A stretch of DNA of 64,000 nucleotides from Aquipseudomonas alcaligenes MRY13-0052 (GTDB lineage: Bacteria > Pseudomonadota > Gammaproteobacteria > Pseudomonadales > Pseudomonadaceae). This document shows, piece by piece, positions 17,560 to 29,535 of the stretch. Where the stretch lies: contig BATO01000024.1 in assembly GCA_000474255.1 (NCBI GenBank), forward strand, positions 1-64,000, read 5' to 3'. Every line of letters begins with the position of its first letter. Within the stretch, counting starts at the first letter, position 1. The notes beneath the pieces are model-generated. The model was not told the origin of the DNA. It saw only the letters and a program-made list of their open reading frames with translations, and searched no databases. The position numbers were made by a program, and so were the translations under genes.

Positions 17560-18848
17560 TGAGCGATCGCCGTACCTTCCTCAAGCAGGCCGGCCTGCTC
17601 GCTGCGGCCCTGCCCCTGGGTTCTACCCTCGCCGGCCACGCCCAGGCCGCCACGCCGCCAGCCAGCCCCGCCAAGGACAAATGGCAGGCGCTGCGCCAGC
17701 AGTTCGACCTGGACCCGGCCTACCTGCACTTCTGCAACTTCCTCCTCGCCTCCCACCCTCGCGTGGTGCGCGAGGCCATCGCCCACTTCCGCGCCCGCCT
17801 CGACCAGAACCCCGGCGAGATGCTCGACTGGGACCGCGAGGAACTCTGGGGCTACGAGAACGAAGTGCGCGCCTGGGCCGGCCGCTATTTCGGCGTGCAA
17901 CCGAACCAGGTTGCCCTCACCGGCAGCACCACCGACGGCCTGTCGATGATCTACGGCGGCCTGCAGGTGGCACCGGGCAAGGAGATCCTGGTCAGCGCCC
18001 ACGAGCACTACTCCACCAACGCCCGCCTGGACTACCGCGAGCAACTGATGGGCACCCGGGTGCGCCGCGTGCCGTTGTTCAAGGAGCCGCACAGCGCATC
18101 GGTGGACGAAATGCTCGGCAACATCCGCCAGGCCATCCGCCCCGAGACCCGCGTGCTGGGCATGACCTGGGTGCAATCCGGCAGCGGCGTGAAGCTGCCG
18201 GCGCGCGAGGTCGGCCAGCTGGTGAAGGAAGCCAACCAGGGCCGCGACGAAGCCGACCGCATCCTCTACGTGGTGGACGGCGTCCACGGCTTCGGCGTCG
18301 AGGACCTGAACTTCGCCGACTTCAACTGCGACTACTTCATCGCCGGCACCCACAAGTGGCTGTTCGGCCCGCGCGGCACCGGCGTCATCATCGCCCGTGA
18401 GGAAAAACCGCAGCCCTACCTGGTGCCTAGCGTGCCCACCTTCACCATGGGCGAGACCTTCGGCACCCTGATGACCCCCGGCGGCTACCACGCCTTCGAC
18501 CATCGCCTGGCGGTGGGCAAGGCCTTCGAGCTGCACCTGGAGCTGGGCAAGGCCGATGTCCAGGCACGCATCCACCAGCTCAACAGCTACCTCAAGGACC
18601 GCCTCGCCGAGCACGCCAAGGTGCAGCTGGTCACGCCGCGCAGCCCCGCGCTGTCCTCGGGTTTCACCTTCTTCCGCGTCGAAGGCCGCGACTGCGACGC
18701 CGTGGCCCGCTACCTGCTGCAGCATAAGGTGATCAGCGACGCCGTGGACCGCGACGTCGGCCCGGTGGTGCGCCTGGCCCCCGGCCTGCTCAACGACGAA
18801 GCCGAGATCGACCGGGTGATGTACATCCTCGCCCCGCAGCTCGCCTGA
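17559..18848 (+). CDS. pvdN: PvdN, PLP-dependent periplasmic enzyme
   Basis: PvdN is a Tat-exported pyridoxal-phosphate enzyme. In fluorescent pseudomonads it converts the N-terminal glutamate attached to the chromophore to the succinamide side chain. It has 429 residues and the fold signature of class-V aminotransferases (cysteine desulfurase type). The N-terminus SDRRTFLKQAGLLAAALPL is a twin-arginine signal. LTGSTTDGLSMIYGGL binds the cofactor phosphate, VVDGVHGFGVED holds the Asp that contacts the ring, and AGTHKWLFGPRGTG holds the Schiff-base lysine at about residue 266. Translation is coupled to pvdM. Confidence 0.94.
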   Translation: MSDRRTFLKQAGLLAAALPLGSTLAGHAQAATPPASPAKDKWQALRQQFDLDPAYLHFCNFLLASHPRVVREAIAHFRARLDQNPGEMLDWDREELWGYENEVRAWAGRYFGVQPNQVALTGSTTDGLSMIYGGLQVAPGKEILVSAHEHYSTNARLDYREQLMGTRVRRVPLFKEPHSASVDEMLGNIRQAIRPETRVLGMTWVQSGSGVKLPAREVGQLVKEANQGRDEADRILYVVDGVHGFGVEDLNFADFNCDYFIAGTHKWLFGPRGTGVIIAREEKPQPYLVPSVPTFTMGETFGTLMTPGGYHAFDHRLAVGKAFELHLELGKADVQARIHQLNSYLKDRLAEHAKVQLVTPRSPALSSGFTFFRVEGRDCDAVARYLLQHKVISDAVDRDVGPVVRLAPGLLNDEAEIDRVMYILAPQLA

Positions 18849-18874
18849 CCCTTTCGCCCTTCGAGAAAATCGCC

Positions 18875-19729
18875 ATGCATGCACTCAAGCCCCTGGCCCT
18901 GGTGGCCACCCTTTTCGCCGCCGCGCCGGCCCTCGCCGCCGAGGCGCAGAAGCCCGGCAGCCTGTTCAAGGACTGCAAGGACTGCCCCGAAATGGTCGTG
19001 CTGCCCGCCGGCAGCTTCACCATGGGCGCCCCCGAGAGCGAACTCGGCCGCCAGCCCGACGAAGGCCCGCTGCACACCGTGACCTTCGCCAAGCCCTTCG
19101 CCATCAGCAAGTTCCAGGTGCTGGCCAAGGAGCTGCAGGCCTGGCAGCGCGAGGCCAAGGTCACCCTCCCCGACGGCGACGACCGCCCCGGGCGCCTGTG
19201 CAGCAACGGCAAGCCCAGCTACCCGCAAGGCCCTGAGCAGCCCGCCGTGTGCATCAGCTACGACGAGGTGAAGGCCTATGTCGCCTGGCTGTCGAAGAAG
19301 ACCGGCAAGCACTACCGCATGCTCAGCGAATCCGAACGCGAGTACGCCGCCCGCGCCGGGAGCGAAGGCCCCTTCCCCTTCCCCCTCGACGAAGGCAAGG
19401 AGTACAGCATCGCCAAGCACGCCAACACCTACGGCGCCGCCGACGGCTACAACTTCACCTCCCCGGCGGGCACCTTCCCGGCCAACGCCTTCGGCGCCTA
19501 CGACATGCACGGCAACGTCTACGAGTGGGTGGCCGACTGCCAGAACGATGACTACAAGGGCGCCCCCAGCGACGGCAGCCCCTGGATGGCCGGCAACTGC
19601 GAGTCACGCATGATCCGCGGCAACGACTACTCCGAAGCGCCGATCTTCTCCCGCTCCGGCAACCGCAACGACCGCGACCCCGCCACCCGTGGCGACTGGC
19701 TGGGCTTTCGCGTCGCCCGCGAGCTCTGA
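18875..19729 (+). CDS. pvdO: PvdO, FGE-like pyoverdine maturation protein
   Basis: PvdO is a periplasmic protein of the formylglycine-generating-enzyme (SUMF1) fold, required for the last oxidation of dihydropyoverdine to pyoverdine. It has 284 residues with a Sec signal (LALVATLFAAAPALAAE). Fold landmarks are MVVLPAGSFTMGAP near the start, YRMLSESEREYAARAG in the middle, and AYDMHGNVYEWVADC and GFRVAREL at the end. The cysteine pair used by true formylglycine-generating enzymes near the C-terminus is absent (SRSGNRNDRD stands there). It is 26 bases after pvdN in the same operon. pvdF, which follows pvdO in P. aeruginosa, is not present. Confidence 0.94.
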   Translation: MHALKPLALVATLFAAAPALAAEAQKPGSLFKDCKDCPEMVVLPAGSFTMGAPESELGRQPDEGPLHTVTFAKPFAISKFQVLAKELQAWQREAKVTLPDGDDRPGRLCSNGKPSYPQGPEQPAVCISYDEVKAYVAWLSKKTGKHYRMLSESEREYAARAGSEGPFPFPLDEGKEYSIAKHANTYGAADGYNFTSPAGTFPANAFGAYDMHGNVYEWVADCQNDDYKGAPSDGSPWMAGNCESRMIRGNDYSEAPIFSRSGNRNDRDPATRGDWLGFRVAREL

Positions 19730-19747
19730 GTGGGCGACCGTGCGGGT

Positions 19748-19771
19748 TAAATCCGCTCCCCCACAGCTCGT
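19748..19771 (+). promoter_or_regulatory. iron-starvation (PvdS) box for pvdE
   Basis: TAAAT, 16 bases, CGT, 66 bases before the pvdE start codon, in the 108-base gap after pvdO. Confidence 0.9.
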
Positions 19772-19837
19772 CTTCTCTCTACACAGCCCCGCGCCCAATG
19801 CGCGGGGCTGCCTCCCATGCGGTGAACGAGGCCGATC

Positions 19838-21490
19838 ATGACTTCAGCTCCACGCAGCGCCACCCGAGAACTCCTGAGCCTGATCAAGCCTTACCGCTCG
19901 ACCATGTTCGCCTCGATCCTCTGCGGCATCCTCGGCGGCCTGAGCGTTACGGCGCTGCTGGCCACCGTCAACCAGGGCCTGCACAACGAGGCCGGCATCG
20001 ACAGCCAGGTCGTGCTGGCCTTCGTCGGCCTCTGCGCCGTCGCCCTGCTGGCCAGCATCGCCGCCGACATCGGCAGCAACTCGGTGGGCCAGCGGGTCAT
20101 CGCCCTGCTGCGCAAGGACCTCGGGGCCAAGGTGCTCTCCGCGCCGATCGAGCAGATCGAACGCTACCGCACCCACCGGCTCATCCCGGTGCTGACCCAC
20201 GACGTCGACACCATCAGCGACTTCGCCTTCGCCTTCGCCCCCCTGGCCATCTCCATGACCGTGGTGCTCGGCTGCCTGGGCTACCTGGCGACGCTGTCGC
20301 TGCCCATCTTCACCCTCACGCTGCTGGCCATCGGCATCGGCTCGGCCGTGCAGTTCGTCGCGCAAAGCAAGGGGCTGCAAGGCTTCCATGCCGCCCGCGA
20401 CGCCGAGGACAACCTGCAGAAGCACTACCAGGCGATCTCCGAAGGCGCCAAGGAACTGCGCATCCACCGGCCGCGCCGCCAGCGCATGCTCAAGGACAAC
20501 ATCCAGGGCACCGCCGATTTCATCTGCCAGACCCATATCCGCGCGATCAACATCTTCGTGATCGCCAAGAGCTTCGGCTCGATGCTGTTCTTCGTGGTCA
20601 TCGGCCTGGCCCTGGCCATGCAGTCGATCTGGCCGAACGCCAACCCCGAGGTGATGAGCGGGTTCGTCCTGGTGCTGCTGTACATGAAGGGGCCGCTGGA
20701 GAACCTGATCGGCAACCTGCCCATCGTCGGCCGCGCGCAGATCGCCTTCCGCCGCATCGCCGATCTCTCGGAGCGTTTCTCCTCGCCGGAACCGCACCTG
20801 CTGCTGGAAACCCCGCCCCAGGCACCGCCCGCGCTGCACAGCCTGGAGTTGCGCAACGTCCACTACGCCTTCCCGGCCGTGGATGGCAACGCCCCGTTCA
20901 CCCTCGGCCCGATCAACCTGGACGTCGGCGCCGGCGAGATCCTCTTCATCGTCGGCGAGAACGGTTGCGGCAAGACCACCCTGATCAAGCTGCTGCTGGG
21001 CCTCTACAGCCCGCAGCAGGGCGAGATACGGGTCAACGGCCAGGCGGTCGCCCCCGAGGGGCTGGACGAGTACCGGCAGATGTTCACCACGGTGTTCGCC
21101 GACTACTTCCTCTTCGAGGACGTGCTCTCGTCCGACCGCGCCATCCCCCAGGACGCCACGCAGTACCTGCAACGCCTGGAGATCGCCCACAAGGTCCGCG
21201 TGAAGGACGGGCGCTTCACCACCACCGACCTGTCCACCGGGCAACGCAAGCGCCTGGCCCTGGTCAACGCCTGGCTGGATGAACGCCCGGTGCTGGTGTT
21301 CGACGAATGGGCGGCGGACCAGGACCCGACCTTCCGCCGCATCTTCTACACCGAGCTGCTGCCGGACCTTAAGCGCATGGGCAAGACCATCGTCGTCATC
21401 TCCCACGACGACCGCTATTTCGACATTGCCGACCAACTGATCCGCCTGCAGACCGGCAAGGTCGTCAGCGACCAGCCCGCCCTCGCCTGA
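19838..21490 (+). CDS. pvdE: ferribactin ABC exporter PvdE
   Basis: This inner-membrane ABC half-transporter moves the acylated ferribactin precursor from the cytoplasm to the periplasm. It has 550 residues (549 in P. aeruginosa) and belongs to the cyclic-peptide exporter group with SyrD. Six membrane helices occupy about residues 20-300. The C-terminal ATPase has Walker A GENGCGKT (373-380), the unusual signature LSTGQRKRLAL, and Walker B VLVFDEWAADQDP. The ATG at 19838 has GAACGAG about 7 bases upstream. It has its own PvdS box and is followed, after another PvdS box, by the plus-strand NRPS genes. Confidence 0.95.
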   Translation: MTSAPRSATRELLSLIKPYRSTMFASILCGILGGLSVTALLATVNQGLHNEAGIDSQVVLAFVGLCAVALLASIAADIGSNSVGQRVIALLRKDLGAKVLSAPIEQIERYRTHRLIPVLTHDVDTISDFAFAFAPLAISMTVVLGCLGYLATLSLPIFTLTLLAIGIGSAVQFVAQSKGLQGFHAARDAEDNLQKHYQAISEGAKELRIHRPRRQRMLKDNIQGTADFICQTHIRAINIFVIAKSFGSMLFFVVIGLALAMQSIWPNANPEVMSGFVLVLLYMKGPLENLIGNLPIVGRAQIAFRRIADLSERFSSPEPHLLLETPPQAPPALHSLELRNVHYAFPAVDGNAPFTLGPINLDVGAGEILFIVGENGCGKTTLIKLLLGLYSPQQGEIRVNGQAVAPEGLDEYRQMFTTVFADYFLFEDVLSSDRAIPQDATQYLQRLEIAHKVRVKDGRFTTTDLSTGQRKRLALVNAWLDERPVLVFDEWAADQDPTFRRIFYTELLPDLKRMGKTIVVISHDDRYFDIADQLIRLQTGKVVSDQPALA

Positions 21491-21565
21491 CCCCGCCAGC
21501 GGCGGGCGCCTCGGCGCGCCCGCCCACCCCTCGTTCGCCGCCTCCGGGAAAGGTCGCCAGACGCC

Positions 21566-21589
21566 TAAATCCCACTCGCCAGCCTTCGT
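21566..21589 (+). promoter_or_regulatory. iron-starvation (PvdS) box for the plus-strand NRPS genes
   Basis: TAAAT, 16 bases, CGT, 45 bases before the start codon of the first NRPS gene. It should drive the 19.7-kb transcript of both NRPS genes up to the terminator at 41296-41328. Confidence 0.9.
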
Positions 21590-21634
21590 CTTCATGACAA
21601 CGTTTGTTTTCAGCCGACGGCGACGAGATCGACA

Positions 21635-24600
21635 ATGACGCAACTCCCCTCCCTGCCCGATGACGACCTGCTGGCCCTTCTTCTCGCCGACGAGGGCGAG
21701 CCGAGCGACGTCATCCGCCGCCTTCCCGAAGAAGGCCCCCGCCAGGTTTCTTTCGCCCAGCAACGCCTCTGGCTGCTGCAGCAGATCGACCCCCAAGGCT
21801 CCGCCTACAACCTGCCCCGTGCGTTCGTCATCCGTGGCCCGTTGCAACCGGCTCAGCTCGAAGCCGCGCTGGGCAAGGTCATGGAGCGGCACGACATCCT
21901 GCGTACCCGCTTCGAGGAAACCGACGGCGCACCCCGCCAGCAGGTGGTGCCCTCGACAGTGCCGCGACTGGAGGTCCGGGACCTCTCGGCGCTGACCGCC
22001 GACGAGCGCCAGGCGATGCTCGCGCGCTGCGTGGAGCAACAGGCCGGGGCCGCCTTCGACCTGAGCCAGGCGCCGCTGCTGCGCTGCATGCTGCTACGCA
22101 TGGGCAGCGAGGAGCACGTGCTGCTTCTGACCCTGCACCACATCGTCTCCGATGCCTGGTCCAACCCGATCCTCATGCAGGACCTGGTGCAGGCCTATCT
22201 CCAGGCCGCCAATGGCGACCCGCGGCCGTTGCCGCGCCCGGCCATCCAGTACGCCGACTACGCCCACTGGCAGCGCGAGGTCTACCCGGGCACGCCCGCC
22301 TTCCACGACGCCCACCGCTACTGGAGCGAGCACCTGGGCACGGACATTCCCACGCTCGCGCTGCCCCTGGACCGGCTGCCGCAGCCCGGCGCTCCGGCCA
22401 CCGCACGGCAACTGGCCCACGACCTGCCCGCCGCCCTGGTGCAACAGCTGCACGCGCGCTGCCGGGAACTGAGCCTCTCGCCCTTCGTGGTCCTGCTAGG
22501 CGCCTGGCAACTGCTGCTGGCCCGCTACAGCGGCCAGAGTGACTTCACCGTCGGCGTGCCCAACGCCGGCCGCAACCGCGCGGAAACCCAGGAACTGGTC
22601 GGCTGCTTCATCAACACCCAGGTGTACCGCGCCCGCCTCGATGCCGGGCAGACCGGGCAGGACTTCCTCCAGGCGTTGCGCCAGCAGTCCCTGGCAGCCA
22701 TGGCCCATGCCGACTACCCCATCGAGTACCTGCTGGAAAGCCTCAACCTGCAGCGCAGCGCCGAAGGCAGCCCGCTGTTCCAGACGCTGATCAACTGGCG
22801 GGTCAGCGAGGCGAGCACCACCGCCCCGGCCATCGCCGGCCTGGCCATCGAAGCCCTGGGGGCCGGTGAACAGGACGCCAAGTTCGACCTGTCCCTGGAT
22901 GTCGAATCCTCGCCGCACGGGCTGCACGCCACCCTGGAATACCGCGCCAGCGCATTCGACGCCGACACCGTCGCGCGTATCGCACGGCACTGGCAGCACC
23001 TGCTGCAACAACTGCTCGACCACCCCGAGCTGCCCCTCGGCATGCTGGCCACCCAGCCCGACGCAGAGCAGCAGGCGCGCCTCGCACAGAGCCGTGGCGC
23101 GGTCACCGCACCGACGCTGCAGGCCGTGCACCTGGCCATCGCCGCCCAGGCCAGCGCGACCCCCGACGCACCGGCCGTGCTGTTCGAACAGCGCACCCTC
23201 AGCTACGCCGAACTGGACCGCCTGGCCAACCGCCTGGCGCACCGCCTGGTCGCCCAGGGCGTGGGCGCGGACGTGCGCGTCGGCATCGCCCTGCCACGCA
23301 GCCCGGAGCTGGTCATCGCCCTGCTCGCCGTGCTCAAGGCCGGCGGCGCCTACGTGCCGCTGGACCCCAGCTACCCGCGCGACAGGCTGGCGTACATGAT
23401 CGACGACAGCGCCATCGCCGTGTTGCTCACCCAGGCCCGGCTGAAGGGGCAACTGCCGATCCCCGAGGCGCTGCAGACCCTGGAGCTGGATGAAACCAGC
23501 CCGCTGTGGAGCGAGGGCCCGGACCACGCCCTCAACACTGCCGTGGAGGGCGACCAGCTCGCCTACATGATCTACACCTCCGGCTCCACCGGCCGCCCCA
23601 AGGGCGTGCAGGTGCGCCATGCCGGCCTGAGCAACCACATGCAGTGGATGCAGGGCGCGGTGCCCCTGGGCGCCGCTGACCGGGTGCTGCAGAAGACCGC
23701 CATCAGCTTCGATGCCTCGGTGTGGGAGTTCTGGCTGCCACTGCTGGGCGGCGCGCAACTGGTGCTGGGCTCCTCCGCGCTCGCCGACGACCTGTCGCTG
23801 CTGTGGCAGGAAGTCGCCGAACGGCGCATCACCCACCTGCAGATGGCGCCCTCGCTGCTGCGCGGCCTGCTGCCCCACAGCCTGGCCGGCCAGCTCGACT
23901 CGCTGCGCATGCTGCTGCTGGGCGGCGAGGCGCTGGACAACGCCCTGCTGCAGCAGGTCAGCCAGCAGTGGAGCGGCACGCTGGTCAACCTCTACGGCCC
24001 CACCGAAAGCACCATCGACGCCTGCGTGCACAGCATCGCCCTGCACCGCGACCAGCCCGGGCAGGACGCGGCAGCGCCGCCCATCGGCAGCCCCATCGAC
24101 AACCTCACCGGCTACGTCCTCGACGCCAACCTGCAACCCTGCCCCATCGGCGTGCGCGGCGAGCTGTACATCGGCGGCGCCGGCCTGGCCCGGGGTTACC
24201 ACGGCCAGCCCGGGCTCACCGCCGAGCGCTTCGTCGCCGACCCCTTCGGCCCCCCCGGCAGCCGCCTCTACCGCACCGGCGACCTGGCCCGCTACCGCCA
24301 GGACGGCCTCCTCGAATGCCTCGGGCGCACCGACCACCAGGTGAAGATCCGTGGCTTGCGCATCGAACTGGGTGAAATCGAAGCGGCCATCGCCCACCTG
24401 CCGCCCGTCCACGAAGCCGCCGTGCTCGCCGTGGACATGGCCGCCAGCCGCCAGTTGGTGGCCTACTGGAGCCCCCGTAAAGGCACCCCGGGTGACGAAC
24501 AGACGCTGCGCGCGGAGCTGATGCAGGCCCTGGCGCAACGGCTTCCCGAACACATGGTGCCGGCGCACTGGGTGATGCTCGAACGCTTGCCGCTGACCCC

Positions 24601-27600
24601 CAATGGCAAGCTCGACCGTGCCGCGCTGCCGCGCCCCGATGCGAGCGCCCCGCAGCGCCAGTGGCAGGCACCGCAGAACGACCTGGAACGCCGCATCGCC
24701 GCCATCTTGCAGGAGGTGCTCAAGCGCGACCGCATCGGTATCGACGAGAACTTCTTCGAGCTCGGTGGCGACTCGATCCTCTCCATCCAGGTGGTCAGCC
24801 GGGCGCGCCAGCGCGACCTGCGCTTCACCCCCAAGGACATCTTCAACAACCAGACCATCCGTGGCCTGGCCACCGTCGCGCAGCCCCTGGAACACACCAC
24901 GCTGCTGGCGGACCAGGGCCCGGCGACCGGCGAGGCGCCGCTGCTGCCCGTGCAGCACGCCTTCTTCGACCGTGACCTGCCCGAGCGCCAGCATTGGAAC
25001 CAATCGGTGCTGCTGCAACCGGCCCAGCCGCTGGAGCCCGAGGTCCTGACCCGCGCCCTGCACGCGCTGGTCGCCCACCACGACGCCCTGCGCCTGCGCT
25101 TCGCCGAAGGTGAAAACGGCTGGAGTGCCCACTACAGCGACCTGCACGACGACCCGGAGCTGCTCTGGCGAAGCTCCCTGGCCACGCTGGCGGAACTGGA
25201 GCCCCTGGCGCAGCAGGCCCAGCGCAGCCTAGACCTGGCGCAGGGCCCCCTGCTCCGCGCCATGCTGGTGGAGTGCGCCGATGCGGGCCAGCGCCTGCTG
25301 GTGGTGATTCACCACCTGGTGGTCGATGGCGTGTCCTGGCGCATCCTCCTCGAAGACCTGCAAACGGCCTACCGCCAGGCCCGGGAGGGCAGCACCATCC
25401 AGCTGCCCGCCAAGACCAGTTCCTTCCGCCAATGGGGCGAGCGGCTCCAGGCCTACGCCCAGGCCCAAGCCGGCCAGGAACAGCCCTGGCTCGCCAGCCA
25501 CGGCTGCAGCACCACGCTGCCCGGTGCCAGGGTCGATGCCAGCCTCTGCTCGCGCCACGCCGACACCGTCAGCATCGGCCTCGACCCGGCACTGACCAGC
25601 AAGCTGCTCAACAGCGCACCGGCGGCCTACCGCACGCGGATCAACGACCTGCTGCTCACCGCGCTGGCCAGGGCCGTATGCCGCTGGACCGGCGACGCCT
25701 CGACACTGGTCGAACTCGAAGGCCACGGCCGCGAAGACCTGTTCGACGACATCGACCTCACCCGCACCGTGGGCTGGTTCACCAGCCTGTACCCGGTGCA
25801 GCTGTCGCCGCAGGGGGACATGGGCGCGGCGATCAAGGCCATCAAGGAGCAACTGCGGGCGGTCAAGGACAATGGCGTCGCCTTCGGCGCGCTGCGCTAC
25901 CTGGGCACCGCTGACACCCGCCAGACCCTCGCGGGCCTGCCCATCCCGCGCATCACCTTCAATTACCTGGGCCAGTTCGACGGCAGTTTCGACGACGCCT
26001 CCGGCGCCTTCCTGGCCCCCTGCGAAGGACCCACCGGCGACGAGCGTGACGCAGAAACGCCCCTGGGCAACTGGCTGACCATCAACGGCCAGGTGTTCGA
26101 CAACCGCCTCAGCCTCAGCTGGACCTTCAGCCGCGAGATGTTCCAGCGCGAGGCCATCGAAGCCCTGGCCGCCGACTGCCTGGCCGAGATCGAGCAAATA
26201 GTCGAGCACTGCTGCACCGGCCGCGCCCTCGGGGTGACCCCCTCGGACTTCCCCCTGGCCAGGCTCAGCCAGGCCCAGCTGGACGCCCTGCAGATCGCCC
26301 CGGACGACATCGAAGACATCTACCCGCTGTCGCCGATGCAGGAAGGCCTGCTGGTGCACACGCTGCTGGAGAAGCACTCCGGGATCTACTTCATGCAGGA
26401 GTGCTATGTGATCCGCGAGGCGCTGGACTACGCAGAGTTCCGCACCGCCTGGCGCCAGGTGATCCAGCGCCATGAAGCGGTCCGCGCCTCGTTCGTGTGG
26501 AACACCGGCGGCGACCTGATGCAGGTGATTCGTCGCGCCCCCGAGGTGGATGTCGCACTGCTGGACCTCAGCCTGCTGCCCGAGGACGAAGCCAAGGCGC
26601 GCATCGAAACCCTGCTCGCTGCAGAACGCAAGGCCGGCTTCGACCTGGCCAGCGCACCGCCGATCCGCTTCCACCTGTTCCGGCTGCCCGACCAGAGCCA
26701 CCTGTTCGTCATGAGCAACCACCACATCCTGCTGGACGCCTGGTGCCGCTCGCTGCTGATGGCCGACTTCTTCGAGATCTACCACGCGCGCCTGGAAGGC
26801 CGTCAGGAACACCTGCAGACGCCGTACCGCTTCCGTCACTTCATCGAGTGGCTGCAGCAGCAGGCACCCGACACCGCCGAAGCCTTCTGGCGTGAACAGC
26901 TCGAAGGTTTCGAGCAACCCACCGCCCTGCCCATGGACCGCCCGCCGGTTGGCGATCACGCCACCCATTCGGCCATCGACGACAACTACACCTGGCTGAC
27001 CCTCGACGAAAGCCGCCTGCTGCAGGAGCGTGCCACCCAGCACCGCCTGACCCTGAACACCTTCGTCCAGGCGGCCTGGGCCCTCGCCCTGCACCACCAC
27101 TCGCGGGCCCGCGACATCGTCTTCGGCGTGACCGTATCCGGCCGCCCGGCGCACATCCCGGAAATGCAGAGCACCGTGGGCCTGTTCATCAACAGCGTGC
27201 CCCTGCGCGTCGGCATTCCCGCGCCGCACCTGGGCACCGGCGTGCTGGAGTGGCTGCAGGGCATCCTCGCCAGCAACGTGGCGATGCGCGAGTACGACTA
27301 CCTGCCGCTGGTGAAGATCCAGGCGTGCAGCGAGCTGCAAGCGGGTTTGTCGCTGTTCGACACCCTGTTCGTCTACGAGAACGCCCCCCTGGACGACTCG
27401 GTCGGCGAGGACGCGAAGAACCTCGGGGTGGCCGCCGAATCCTCGCGCACCCACACCAACTACCCGATCACCGCCGTCATCTACCCGGGCGAGCAGATGG
27501 GCCTGCACCTGTCCTATGACACGCGCTACTTCGACCGGCCGACCATGGACGCGCTGCTCGGGCGCTTCCGCAGCTTCCTGGTCGGCCTCGCCGGCTCGCT

Positions 27601-29535
27601 GGAGGGCCCGCTCGAAGCGCTGCTGGAGGCCGGCGACGATCTCGGCGAACAGACCCTGCGGCACAACCGCACCGAGGTCGGGCACGACCTGATGACGCCC
27701 TACGTGGCCCAGTTCGAAGCCCGTGTCGACCAGCACCCCGAGCGGGTGGCCGCCACCTGCGAGGCACGCAGCTGGACCTACGGCGAGCTGGACCAGCACG
27801 CCAACCGCCTGGGCCACCGGCTCATCGCCGAGGGCGTGGTGGCCGACCAGGCCGTCGCGCTGCTGGCCGACCGCGACCTCGAACTGCTGGGCATGATGAT
27901 CGGCACCTTCAAGGCCGGCGCCGGCTACCTGCCCCTCGACCCGAGCCACCCGGACGAACGCCTCAGCGGCATCCTGCAACGCAGCGGCGCCCCCGCCCTG
28001 GTGTGCACGGCTGCCCACCGCCAGCGGGCCGAGGCACTGATCGCCGGCGCCGCGCGGGCCATCCGCCTGGTGGTCTGGGAAGAGCTGCAAGCGGGCGCCG
28101 ATGATCAACGCCGCCCCGGCATCCACAGCGGGCCGCGCCACCTGGCCTATGTGATCTTCACCTCGGGCTCCACCGGGCAGCCCAAGGGCGTGATGGTCGA
28201 GCAGGCCGGCATGCTCAACAACCAGCTGAGCAAGGTGCCGTACCTGCACCTGGACGAGCACGACATCATTGCCCAGACCGCCTCCCAGGCGTTCGACATC
28301 TCCGTGTGGCAGTTCCTCACCGCGCCGCTGTACGGCGCCCAGGTGCGGATCTTCCCCGACGCCGTTTCCCGCCACCCCGGCGTGCTGCTGGAGCAGACCA
28401 GGGCGCAGCGCATCTCCGTGCTGGAAATCGTCCCGGCGCTGATCCAGGCGATGCTCGAAGAACCGCTCCAGGCCCTGCCCGACCTGCGCTGGCTGCTGCC
28501 CACGGGCGAGGCCCTGCCGGCCGAGACGGCCGCGGCCTGGCTGCGCCGCTACCCCGACATTCCCATGGTCAACGCCTACGGCCCCGCCGAGTGCTCGGAC
28601 GACGTGGCGTTCTGGACCCTGACGCCCGAGTCCGCCCAGCGCCGCCAGGTGCCCATCGGCCACCCCACCGACAACAACCGCCTGTACCTGCTGGACGACT
28701 ACCTGACCCTGGTGCCGGACGGCGCCACCGGCGAAATCTGCGTGGCCGGCATCGGCGTAGGCCGGGGCTACTGCGCCGACCCCGTGCGCACTGCCCTGCA
28801 GTTCGTGCCCAACCCCTTCGCCCTGGTGCCCGGCGAACGCCTCTACCGCACCGGCGACCTGGCCCGCCGGCGCAAGGACGACCACGCCCTCGAGTACATC
28901 GGCCGCGTCGACCACCAGGTGAAGATCCACGGCTTCCGTATCGAGCCCGGCGAGATCGAAGCCCGCATCGCCCAGTTCCCCGGCATCCGCGAAGCGGCGG
29001 TGCTGGTCTGCGACAGCGGGCGCGGCAAGCAGCTGGTGGCCTTCCTCACCCTGCACGAAGGCGCCGAGGCGCTGACCGAGGATGTCGAGCGCCTGCGCGC
29101 CTTCCTCAAGAGCCAGCTGCCCGCCTACATGGTGCCGCCGCTGTACCAGGTGCTTGAGCAGATGCCGCGCAATGCCAACGGCAAGCTCGACCGCAAGGTG
29201 CTGGCGACCCTGGAACTGCGCAGCGCCGCGCACCTGCACCGGGCACCGGAAGGCACCCTGCAGGAAGGCGTCGCCGCCATCTGGCGCGCCGTGCTGGGCA
29301 TCGAGCAGGTCGGCCAGGACGACAACTTCTTCGCCCTGGGCGGCAACTCGCTGCTGGCCACCCAGGTGATTTCCCGGGTCCATCTGGAACTGAAGATCGA
29401 GGCGCCCCTGGCCAGCCTGTTCGAAAGCGCGACCTTCGAGGATTTCGCCGGCCAGCTCGCCGCCCAGCAGACCCCCACCACCGATTCTGACCTGAGTGAT
29501 CTGTTCGATCTGCTCGATGTGCTGGAGACGCACTG

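Noticed and set aside
25229-29533. A 1434-codon frame on the minus strand opposite the first plus-strand NRPS gene
   Set aside because: The same GC-driven antisense effect; no motif or ribosome binding site, and the plus-strand gene has full NRPS domain order.
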